DNA of 44,747 nt from Euryarchaeota archaeon UBA126 (GTDB lineage Archaea; Thermoplasmatota; Poseidoniia; Poseidoniales; Thalassarchaeaceae), in NCBI GenBank assembly GCA_002497025.1, contig DAMG01000041.1, forward strand, positions 1 to 44,747, written 5' to 3'. The translations under genes were made by a program, and so were the position numbers. A model generated the notes under the pieces. It had not been told where the DNA came from. It did no database searches and saw only the letters and a list, made by a program, of their open reading frames with translations. Shown in pieces: positions 25,649-32,613 of the stretch. Numbering within the stretch: position 1 is the stretch's first letter; each line of letters opens with the position of its first letter.

Positions 25649-27160
25649 TCATTTCACCTTAACAAAATTCCATATTCCCTCTTCTTGACGAATTTTTCCA
25701 CTTTCCTCAAGTGCAAGTAAGTGTGAATAGGTTTGATCCATGGCAAGATTTGGATGAGCATCTGGAGTATCTGCGTATGCTTCACGGGTAATCGAATCAA
25801 GGCTCCCGTCGCTTGATTTCACAGCATTTAATACTCTCAAATGACGTTCTTTACGATGATTCAAATAACGTGTCAATAATCTCTTTGGATTTGCAACCAT
25901 GGGTCCATGACCTGGGAATAGAAGAGGTGGATCCAAGTCTCTCAGGCGTTCTAATCCTGCAAGATACTCATTCATGTCTCCATCTGAGGAGGGAACTAGA
26001 ATTGTGCCGAATAGTACAGCATTATCTCCACTCACAATACCTGCTTCCCCAACCAAGCAAATGTGTCCAGGACAATGACCATGTGTTTCGATAACGCTCC
26101 AAGTTTCATCATCAATCTCGATAACATCTCCCTCGCTAAGAGTCCTATCGGTTTCGCATTTTGGTAAAACGGAAAGAGTTTCTTCACTGGCAAAAATTGG
26201 TGCTTGGTAAATTTTGGAAATCTCCGATAAATCTCCTATATGATCGGGATGTTTGTGAGTAAATACAGTAGCAATTATTTTACTTCCAGATTTCTCTATT
26301 TCAGCCACCTTTTTGCTTAGTATTTCCAAGGCCTCAATCGACCTAGCAGCCGGGTCGATAAGGATTCTACTTCCGCCAGGGTGGCCTAAAACATAGCAAT
26401 CTGTATGGGTTGCTGGAGGAAGTGTGTCAGTTGGTATTGGTACTAGTTCCACACCATTTGCATATTCGATTCTATGATACCCGCTTGGAGGGTTTTTGGC
26501 TAATTCAGAGAATCCTAACTCAACTATGTCACGAATAAGTGTGACTTGAGGGGGTGGTAGCTTTACTTTGTGAGAAAGCCAGGCGTGAAGCAGTTCGGCT
26601 GGCTTCCACCATTGAAATTCATCAAATTCAGAACGACCTGTAGGTAATTTTGGTTTAATTAGATTATTTCCAGTATCGATATGATAGAATCGATTCCTAT
26701 GGCGAATTGGTGCAACCGGCGGAGTAGTTCTTTGTGTAATTTGTACAGGGTTGAAATTGTCAATTGATAATTTATTTTCAAAAACTAGTTTCGACCATTC
26801 TGATTTGTTTTCATTGACTCGATCGATAATTTCAATTCCAACATTCACAAAATCCCCATTACCATCGGGTACAACCCCTACTTCTTCCAACATTTCTCTC
26901 AATAGTGCGATTAACCACTCACGATCTTCTCTTTCAGAAAACCAAGAGGGGTTGGATTCCGCTACTTTTCGATCAACCCTACTAATCCCACCGCCCGGAA
27001 ATGCCCAAAAATCGGGGAAACTAGGGACTTCAGATACTCTATGACAGAGCAGAATTTCCATGTTTTCTCCTGAATTTCTGCTAATTACTGCTGCAGCCGA
27101 GGGTCGTGGTTTTGCGACCTTGGCCGAGGGTAATTCAACCCCCTCTGGCAACTCACCCAT
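25649..27160 (-). CDS. NUDIX hydrolase fused to LACTB2-like metallo-beta-lactamase
   Basis: A 503-residue two-domain enzyme. The N-terminal half is a NUDIX domain: FWAFPGGGIS at ~51-60 and REMLEEVG at 88-95 make the box, with about 16 extra residues between the glycines and the REUxEE helix, as in the NUDT7/NUDT19-like CoA diphosphatases. The C-terminal half is a metallo-beta-lactamase-fold hydrolase with FTHKHPDHIGD (~302-310, zinc ligands), ETHGHCPGH, SGDNAVLFGT and PGHG, followed by a winged-helix tail (LDSITREAYA...YSHLLALEESGKI) that matches the LACTB2 family. Activity is not established: CoA/nucleotide cleavage and RNA or thioester hydrolysis are possible. The gene leads the operon with the alpha/beta hydrolase. 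Confidence 0.85.
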   Translation of the reverse strand: MGELPEGVELPSAKVAKPRPSAAAVISRNSGENMEILLCHRVSEVPSFPDFWAFPGGGISRVDRKVAESNPSWFSEREDREWLIALLREMLEEVGVVPDGNGDFVNVGIEIIDRVNENKSEWSKLVFENKLSIDNFNPVQITQRTTPPVAPIRHRNRFYHIDTGNNLIKPKLPTGRSEFDEFQWWKPAELLHAWLSHKVKLPPPQVTLIRDIVELGFSELAKNPPSGYHRIEYANGVELVPIPTDTLPPATHTDCYVLGHPGGSRILIDPAARSIEALEILSKKVAEIEKSGSKIIATVFTHKHPDHIGDLSEISKIYQAPIFASEETLSVLPKCETDRTLSEGDVIEIDDETWSVIETHGHCPGHICLVGEAGIVSGDNAVLFGTILVPSSDGDMNEYLAGLERLRDLDPPLLFPGHGPMVANPKRLLTRYLNHRKERHLRVLNAVKSSDGSLDSITREAYADTPDAHPNLAMDQTYSHLLALEESGKIRQEEGIWNFVKVK

Positions 27161-27179
27161 GACTCAACGAGGGGGTTGA
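27135..27179 (-). repeat. 11-bp inverted repeat around the NUDIX-MBL start codon
   Basis: TCAACCCCCTC at 27135-27145 is the exact reverse complement of GAGGGGGTTGA at 27169-27179. The 23-base loop contains the ATG of the NUDIX-MBL gene (27158-27160, minus strand). In RNA it could form a hairpin with the start codon in the loop; in DNA it could be an operator. Part of it codes for residues after the start, so it may partly reflect coding. Confidence 0.5.
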
Positions 27180-27246
27180 CCGCTTCAATCCAGCCCTGAG
27201 CGTAGCCTCTCGGCAAACTCAAGTCAGACATCTCTCAGGAAAGAAC

Positions 27247-28110
27247 ATGAGCGCTGGCGACTTTGACTACATTACCATTGGACATACCAATACAGCCACA
27301 GGCCATCGCCAGCATGAAGTGCAAATGCCTAGGTTTGGTCTAGGAGTTTGGCAAATGTCCGAAGGGGGCGAATGTCGTAGCGCTGTTAAGCATGCAATCA
27401 ACAATGGATATCGACTAATCGACACTGCAAGATCTTACGCAAACGAAACCGAGACGGGAGCGGCTATTCGAGATAGCGAGGTTGCAAGAGAGGAGATATT
27501 TGTCGTAACTAAACTACGAAGGCCACACGCGACAAGTTATGAAGCCGCTTTAGAGCACTGTCGAAGTAGCCTAGATATGCTTGGATTGGATTCTATTGAC
27601 CTATATCTCGTTCATGCTCCTCCTGAAGATATCGGCGCTAGAGCAGAGGTTTGGAGAGGAATGGAAGAATGTCTCGCTCGTGGATGGGCTAGATCGATTG
27701 GAGTCAGTAATTATGGCGCCCACCATCTAGATGATATGCGATCCTATGCCACCATTTTACCTGCTGTCAATCAGGTGGAATTACACCCTTGGAATCAGCG
27801 ACCTGCACTCCGTGCAGCAACAGAAGCTATAGGGGCCAATGTAATGGCTTACTCACCATTGGCAAGAGGTCACAAAGTGGAATGCGATAATCTCACAAAG
27901 ATAGCAAAATCACTAGGCTGCACACCAGCCCAAGCTGCGATTAAATGGGTTTACGATACTGGTGCGATTACCATTCCTAAATCGAGCAATCCCAGTAGAA
28001 TAGACGAGAATCTTGCGAGTTTGAAAGTAGATCTTAACGGTAAAGAATCTGCGTTTAATCAATTAGAAGAAGCCTATGTTTCTGGTTGGAACCCAACTGC
28101 CGAACCTTGA
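27247..28110 (+). CDS. Aldo/keto reductase
   Basis: A 287-residue NADPH-dependent TIM-barrel oxidoreductase reducing aldehydes or ketones. The catalytic tetrad is complete: D59 (YRLIDTARSY), Y64, K89 (FVVTKL) and H123 (LYLVHAP). The signature GVSNYGAHHLDDM, QVELHPWNQ and the NADPH-binding IPKSSNPSRI near the C-terminus are present. It is most like AKR5-type 2,5-diketo-gluconate reductases, but substrate ranges are wide. An AGGA ribosome-binding site is about seven bases before the ATG. The small membrane gene follows nine bases after its stop and probably shares the message. Confidence 0.92.
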   Translation: MSAGDFDYITIGHTNTATGHRQHEVQMPRFGLGVWQMSEGGECRSAVKHAINNGYRLIDTARSYANETETGAAIRDSEVAREEIFVVTKLRRPHATSYEAALEHCRSSLDMLGLDSIDLYLVHAPPEDIGARAEVWRGMEECLARGWARSIGVSNYGAHHLDDMRSYATILPAVNQVELHPWNQRPALRAATEAIGANVMAYSPLARGHKVECDNLTKIAKSLGCTPAQAAIKWVYDTGAITIPKSSNPSRIDENLASLKVDLNGKESAFNQLEEAYVSGWNPTAEP

Positions 28111-28119
28111 GGAATAAAA

Positions 28120-28299
28120 ATGAGAGACCCCGAGACTATTGAAGAAGAATTAGCTCTGTTCGCAGAGGCTATAGAAGCCGGTATTGACCCCTTTCCTGAA
28201 CCAAAGAAGGAGACTCCTTGGGCTAGATATGCCGTTGCTTGGTTTATGATTATCCTAATGATTTCATTCGCTTCTAGATTACTCAACCGTGCACTGTGA
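28120..28299 (+). CDS. 59-residue single-pass membrane protein
   Basis: A short gene beginning MRDPETIEEELALFAEAIEA. An acidic N-terminal helix (residues 5-20) is followed by a proline-rich linker (DPFPEPKKETPW) and one hydrophobic helix (about 36-53, YAVAWFMIILMISFAS), then a short RLLNRAL tail. GAGG at 28109-28112, overlapping the stop of the aldo/keto reductase, is a suitable ribosome-binding site seven bases before the ATG. The pattern suggests a small membrane-tethered protein with a soluble N-terminus. No family is recognised. It ends six bases before tRNA-Gln on the opposite strand. Confidence 0.65.
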   Translation: MRDPETIEEELALFAEAIEAGIDPFPEPKKETPWARYAVAWFMIILMISFASRLLNRAL

Positions 28300-28305
28300 T
28301 TTGTT

Positions 28306-28381
28306 TGGTAGTCCCTCCCGGATTTGAACCAGGGTCATGGCATCCAGAGTGCCATATGATGGACCGCTACACTAAGGGACT
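28306..28381 (-). tRNA. tRNA-Gln (CTG), CCA encoded
   Basis: On the minus strand the acceptor stem AGTCCCT pairs with AGGGACT (7 of 7). The D stem is GTG/CAT and the anticodon stem TGGCA/TGCCA with loop CTCTGGA gives anticodon CTG at bases 28345-28347. The T stem is CCTGG/CCGGG (with a G-T pair), loop TTCAAAT. The discriminator is A (28309) and CCA is encoded at 28306-28308. This recognises CAG codons. It is convergent with the 59-residue gene and downstream of korB's stop on the same strand, but it has its own TATA-like box. Confidence 0.92.
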
Positions 28382-28402
28382 AGCGACTCGCCGAGTCGGG
28401 TC

Positions 28403-28410
28403 GTATATTT
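28403..28410 (-). promoter_or_regulatory. TATA box for tRNA-Gln
   Basis: AAATATAC on the minus strand is centred about 25 bases upstream of the tRNA 5' end at 28381. Between it and the tRNA is a GC-rich palindrome, CGACTCG-C-CGAGTCG (28384-28398). Confidence 0.55.
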
Positions 28411-28446
28411 CAACAAAACCGCTCGATAGATTATCCACTCAATTAC

Positions 28447-29484
28447 TCAAGCGCGGAAAGATTGGTTGAGTTCTTTCAAGGCAGCCTTACTTGGCCTTAA
28501 TTCATCCTCAGATAAATCCACTAAAGGAGTGTCAGTAAGGCCCAGTGCCTCGTCAGCGGTCTTCATCTCTGAATCATAATAGAGAAGTCCCGTGACATGC
28601 TTATCATTTTCTTCAGCCTCATGAATCGCTGCCAATGCAGCGACCGGATTACCAGGGTCGTGATCATCCCCAAGTGTTTCTAATCTCAGGGTTGAACCAT
28701 CAAATAGGCTGATGTCCTCGAATTGACCTTCTGGAACTTCTACCTCTTCGATAGGCGTAAAGTGTGGGATGTAATCAACGGTGTGTAGTTCCTCTTCGTT
28801 TCCTTTAACATAGTTATAAGACCGGTATGATTCATCATTATTTGCGAAAGTAACACAAGGTGAAATCACATCGATTATTGCCATTCCCTTGTGCGATAAG
28901 GCGGCTCGTAATAGTGCAGTTAACTGCTTTTTTGAACCTGAAAATGATCTCGCCACGAAACCACATCCAAGGTTAATTGCCATTTTACAAAGATCGATTG
29001 GAGGATTTTCGTTGGTCGCCCCCTTCTTTTTCTTCGAACCCTTTTCCACCGTTGCAGAATACTGGCCCTTTGTCAGGCCATAAACTCCGTTATTTTCAAT
29101 AATGTAGACCATGTTTAGATTACGTCTAATCGCATGGATAAATTGTCCAATTCCAATTGAAGCGGTATCACCGTCACCAGATACGCCGAGGAAGGCGAGG
29201 TCCTTGTTGACCATGTTTGCACCGGTTGTAACCGAAGGCATTCTACCGTGTACTGTGTTGAATCCGTGAGACTTGCCGAGGAAGTATGCAGGGGTCTTGG
29301 AAGAACACCCGATACCTGACATCTTAGCAATTCTTTCTGGTGAAATACCATTTTCCCAAGCTGCTTGAATGATTACGTTGGAGATTTGGTCGTGTCCACA
29401 ACCAGGACATAGTGAGGAAGGCCCTCCGGTGTAGTCAGCCTTTGGTAGGTCGATAACATTGAGTTTAATCGCCCTCATGCTCAT
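28447..29484 (-). CDS. korB: 2-oxoacid:ferredoxin oxidoreductase, beta subunit
   Basis: Holds thiamine diphosphate and one iron-sulfur cluster. The 345-residue product shows CPGCGH near residue 22, GIGCSSKTP, and the TPP-magnesium motif GDGDTASIGIGQFIHAIRRN. The pyrimidine-binding NNGVYGLTKGQYS follows. Together with the alpha subunit it oxidises a 2-oxo acid (2-oxoglutarate is likely) to the acyl-CoA with reduction of ferredoxin. It is about 60 residues longer than short KorB/PorB proteins because of an acidic C-terminal extension. ATG 29482-29484 overlaps the korA stop by 4 bases (ATGA type) and has GGTGA at 29489-29493, so the two are co-translated. Confidence 0.9.
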   Translation of the reverse strand: MSMRAIKLNVIDLPKADYTGGPSSLCPGCGHDQISNVIIQAAWENGISPERIAKMSGIGCSSKTPAYFLGKSHGFNTVHGRMPSVTTGANMVNKDLAFLGVSGDGDTASIGIGQFIHAIRRNLNMVYIIENNGVYGLTKGQYSATVEKGSKKKKGATNENPPIDLCKMAINLGCGFVARSFSGSKKQLTALLRAALSHKGMAIIDVISPCVTFANNDESYRSYNYVKGNEEELHTVDYIPHFTPIEEVEVPEGQFEDISLFDGSTLRLETLGDDHDPGNPVAALAAIHEAEENDKHVTGLLYYDSEMKTADEALGLTDTPLVDLSEDELRPSKAALKELNQSFRA

Positions 29485-31283
29485 GCTATCACCTCTTTTG
29501 TATCGCCAGATAAGGTCTGCAATATCATCTCAGCATACACCCGGGCCCGCGGGGGAATTCCATCACTAAAGGCGACGGAATACAACTTGCTCAGGTGTTC
29601 AACAGGTAATTCTTTCCGAAGGATTCCGAAAAGTTGTCCATCTCTATTTATTTCCAAGACTACAACTTGGTCATGTTCTGCTATGAAGCGCTCTACCTCT
29701 GAATGGTATGGTAGCGCTCTAACTCTACAAGTGCTGACCTTCATGCCGGTAGTTGATTCTAGAATATCGTCGATTTCTGTAATCGTATTCTCGACTGACC
29801 CATAGTAGATTATTCCCACTTGCTTGTCGTTTTCCTCGCGCATTACTGGAGCAGGAAGTTTATCCCTCGCGCCCTCAATTTTGCGCTTTAAGCGAGCCAC
29901 CGTTGCAGCATATACTTCAGGGTCTTCCGAATATACTCCATCTTCATCATGACCAGTTCCTCTGTAAAGAATCGGCTCTAATCCGCTACCGGGGAGAGTT
30001 CGGTATGGAATACCATCTCCGTCTACATCTCTATATCGGCCAAAATTCTCGATAGCATCAAGTTGTTCTTGAGTTCTGATTACCTTACCCCTGTCTAAAT
30101 TCTGATCAGGGTATTCGAATCCCGCTGTAACCCACCGATTCATTCCTAAATCTAGGTCTGAGAACCCAAAGACAAGAGTTTGGAATTGTTCTGCTACGTC
30201 AAAAGACCGCCAGCCAAATTCAAAGCATTCATCGACAGTTCCTGGAATCAACACAATATGTTGAGTATCTCCATGGCTGGCTTCGTATAGCATAGTTAGG
30301 TCACTTTGCTGAGTTCTGGTTGGCAGCCCGGTTGAAGGTCCGACTCTGTTAACATCCCAAATCACGCCAGGAACCTCTGCAAAGTAAGCCAATCCAATGA
30401 ATTCGGACATCAAGGAAATACCAGGGCCGCTGGTACATGTCATTCCTCTTCCACCAGCCCAACCGGCTCCAACTACCATTCCAACAGCCGCTAATTCATC
30501 TTCTGCTTGGATAACTGCACAAGTAGCCCCACCATCTTCTGCTTCGCGCAATTTTGGTAACCAAGATATAATTGATTCAGCAAGTGAAGAAGAAGGGGTA
30601 ATCGGATACCAAGATAGCATGTTGATTCCACCGAAAATACATCCCAAAGCCGCCGCTTCGTTACCTTCGATTAGGAATGTGTTTGGGTCTTTGTCTCGCG
30701 CAGCAACAGAGTAGCCAATATCACAATTCCAGTTTTCTCTAGCAAAGCCCCTGCCCTCCGAAATCGCCTGCAGATTCAATTCAATTGCCTTTTCTTTACC
30801 CCTAAATTGTTGAATCACAGCGGAAGCGATTGCTGAATCTTCGATACCGAGAATTTCAGCAAGTGCCCCTACATAGTACATGTTTGCAATCATTCTAGCG
30901 AGTTTTGGATTAATTGCGCGAGCCATCTTTGTCATTGGCATTCCGAGCACAATACAATCCTCTCTTTCAACTGGTAGTTTTACATCCATGTTGTGGATAA
31001 TAATTGTCCCGGGCTCAGCCTTTTCCACATCAGCCAGCCAAGTATCCTTGTTCATCACAACCTGAATGTGTGTGAAATCTCCTGGAGCCTGATAACCCTC
31101 ATCACTAGCTCGGATGATAAACCAAGTTGGTAGCCCAGATATGTTGCTGGGGAAGAGATTCTTCCCACTTACAGGTACACCCATTTCGAACATCGAATGA
31201 AGCAGAATCAGGTTTGCAGACTGCGACCCTGTTCCATTTGCAGTTGCGATATTGACTGTGAAATCGTTGACGATATCTGCCAT
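29481..31283 (-). CDS. korA: 2-oxoacid:ferredoxin oxidoreductase, fused gamma-alpha subunit
   Basis: The ~600-residue product has the gamma domain at the N-terminus (GTGSQSANLILLHSMFEMGV, then LFPSNISGLPTWFIIRASDE) and the alpha domain after it (INMLSWYPITPSSSLAESI and FIGLAYFAEVPGVIWDVNRVGPSTGLPTRTQQSDL in pieces). The two-subunit form, without a separate delta ferredoxin subunit, is that of oxygen-tolerant archaea such as haloarchaea and Sulfolobus. It is likely the 2-oxoglutarate or general 2-oxo acid enzyme; YPITPSS fits both. The ATG at 31283 starts the conserved gamma domain; the frame is open to 31334 but adds only unconserved residues. Confidence 0.9.
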   Translation of the reverse strand: MADIVNDFTVNIATANGTGSQSANLILLHSMFEMGVPVSGKNLFPSNISGLPTWFIIRASDEGYQAPGDFTHIQVVMNKDTWLADVEKAEPGTIIIHNMDVKLPVEREDCIVLGMPMTKMARAINPKLARMIANMYYVGALAEILGIEDSAIASAVIQQFRGKEKAIELNLQAISEGRGFARENWNCDIGYSVAARDKDPNTFLIEGNEAAALGCIFGGINMLSWYPITPSSSLAESIISWLPKLREAEDGGATCAVIQAEDELAAVGMVVGAGWAGGRGMTCTSGPGISLMSEFIGLAYFAEVPGVIWDVNRVGPSTGLPTRTQQSDLTMLYEASHGDTQHIVLIPGTVDECFEFGWRSFDVAEQFQTLVFGFSDLDLGMNRWVTAGFEYPDQNLDRGKVIRTQEQLDAIENFGRYRDVDGDGIPYRTLPGSGLEPILYRGTGHDEDGVYSEDPEVYAATVARLKRKIEGARDKLPAPVMREENDKQVGIIYYGSVENTITEIDDILESTTGMKVSTCRVRALPYHSEVERFIAEHDQVVVLEINRDGQLFGILRKELPVEHLSKLYSVAFSDGIPPRARVYAEMILQTLSGDTKEVIA

Positions 31284-31461
31284 CGTTTGAGGTCTCCGGG
31301 GGGGTCTGTGGGCACATACGGTATGCTTGCGCAACGTGGGCCGTGTTAATTCCGGTCTTAGCCGTTCCCGTTCCGTAATTCCTCATTCCCAAAGTCATCA
31401 TACAGTCATAATCGCGCTCTAAAGGTTTGATTTCCCATCCGTTGCGGTTTTCAAGGGGTGT

Positions 31462-32523
31462 ATGGTCGGCGGACGTATGCCTACAGGACCGAGCGCTCTG
31501 AAGGACGCCCTGTCCCGAGCCACATCAATGATTGATTCTGGAGACGTAGATAGTGCTCTAGAACTACTTAGAACTGAAGCATGGACTGCAGCTGAAAACA
31601 ACTCTCAGAAGGTACAGGTAATTTCCTTGGCAGCCGAGGCAAAGATTGCCAAAGGCGATATCGACATGGGCAATCGCAAAATGCATTGGCAAGATGCGCA
31701 CAATAGCTACCAACGCGCACTAAAACTCGAACCATCAAACAAAGATATCCGTCGAGCTCAGAATAAATTAGCATCGATGATGGACGAGCAATCGATTTCA
31801 TTGGGCAAAGGTTTGCAGCTATTCGATGACGGAAATCCAACACCAGCAGGACTTGCTGTCGTATTTGTAGGGATTATGGTATTCTTAGTTGCCTTCAAAT
31901 TTGCAGGAGAGTCGCTCGAAGAGCCATTGGAAAGTACCGAAGTTACCCTACAAGTCTCATACATTCACCCTGATGATCCCAATTCTCGTGTAGAGGGGGA
32001 AATCGTCATACAATTGTATGCCTCAGAAGCACCGAAGCACGTAGAGAACTTCCTGTATCTAGTCGACAATGGAATGTATGACTCAACAATCTTCCATCGA
32101 ATAATTGATGGTTTTATGATACAAGGTGGAGACATTGATGACATGAATGGCGCAGGTGGTTATGCAGGAGTTTGGTATGGTTATTGTAATGGACAGATAT
32201 CTGGAAGCAATGGAGAAATTTACACCTCTGAAAATTGTCCAAGAGATGATTGGACTGTACCTGACGAGGCGGATAACGGCCTCTTGCACGAACCAAGCGT
32301 AATTGCCATGGCAAAGACTCAAAATCCAAATACAGCAGGTAGCCAGTTTTACATTGTCCCCTCTGATAGTACACCAAGTCACCTTGACGGTGTTCACACA
32401 GTATTCGGAATGGTTACTTCAGGAATGAACCATGTTGATGCGATTAGCGAAGTGACAACTGGTGGTAGCCAAGGTAGCGAACCGGTTGATGATGTTCGAC
32501 TAATTCAGGCCTACAGAAATTGA
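31462..32523 (+). CDS. Membrane-anchored cyclophilin with N-terminal TPR-like domain
   Basis: A peptidyl-prolyl cis-trans isomerase of 353 residues. Residues ~1-110 are helical and TPR-like (SALELLRTEA, WQDAHNSYQRALKLEPSNKD). A single transmembrane segment follows at ~127-148. The cyclophilin domain (~160-353) has the catalytic FHRIIDGFMIQGGD, GSQFYIV and LDGVHTVFG, with His in place of the tryptophan that binds cyclosporin in many cyclophilins. This topology puts the TPR in the cytoplasm and the isomerase outside. A start at 31477 is also possible. It is divergent from korA; ~178 bases between them hold no gene. Confidence 0.88.
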   Translation: MVGGRMPTGPSALKDALSRATSMIDSGDVDSALELLRTEAWTAAENNSQKVQVISLAAEAKIAKGDIDMGNRKMHWQDAHNSYQRALKLEPSNKDIRRAQNKLASMMDEQSISLGKGLQLFDDGNPTPAGLAVVFVGIMVFLVAFKFAGESLEEPLESTEVTLQVSYIHPDDPNSRVEGEIVIQLYASEAPKHVENFLYLVDNGMYDSTIFHRIIDGFMIQGGDIDDMNGAGGYAGVWYGYCNGQISGSNGEIYTSENCPRDDWTVPDEADNGLLHEPSVIAMAKTQNPNTAGSQFYIVPSDSTPSHLDGVHTVFGMVTSGMNHVDAISEVTTGGSQGSEPVDDVRLIQAYRN

Positions 32524-32613
32524 TATTGGCATAACCTTGGCTATCGGATAGAATACTTCCAATAGTCACATTGATGGAGGGTTCCCTAACCCAATAAATC
32601 CCGGGGTGTCGCA

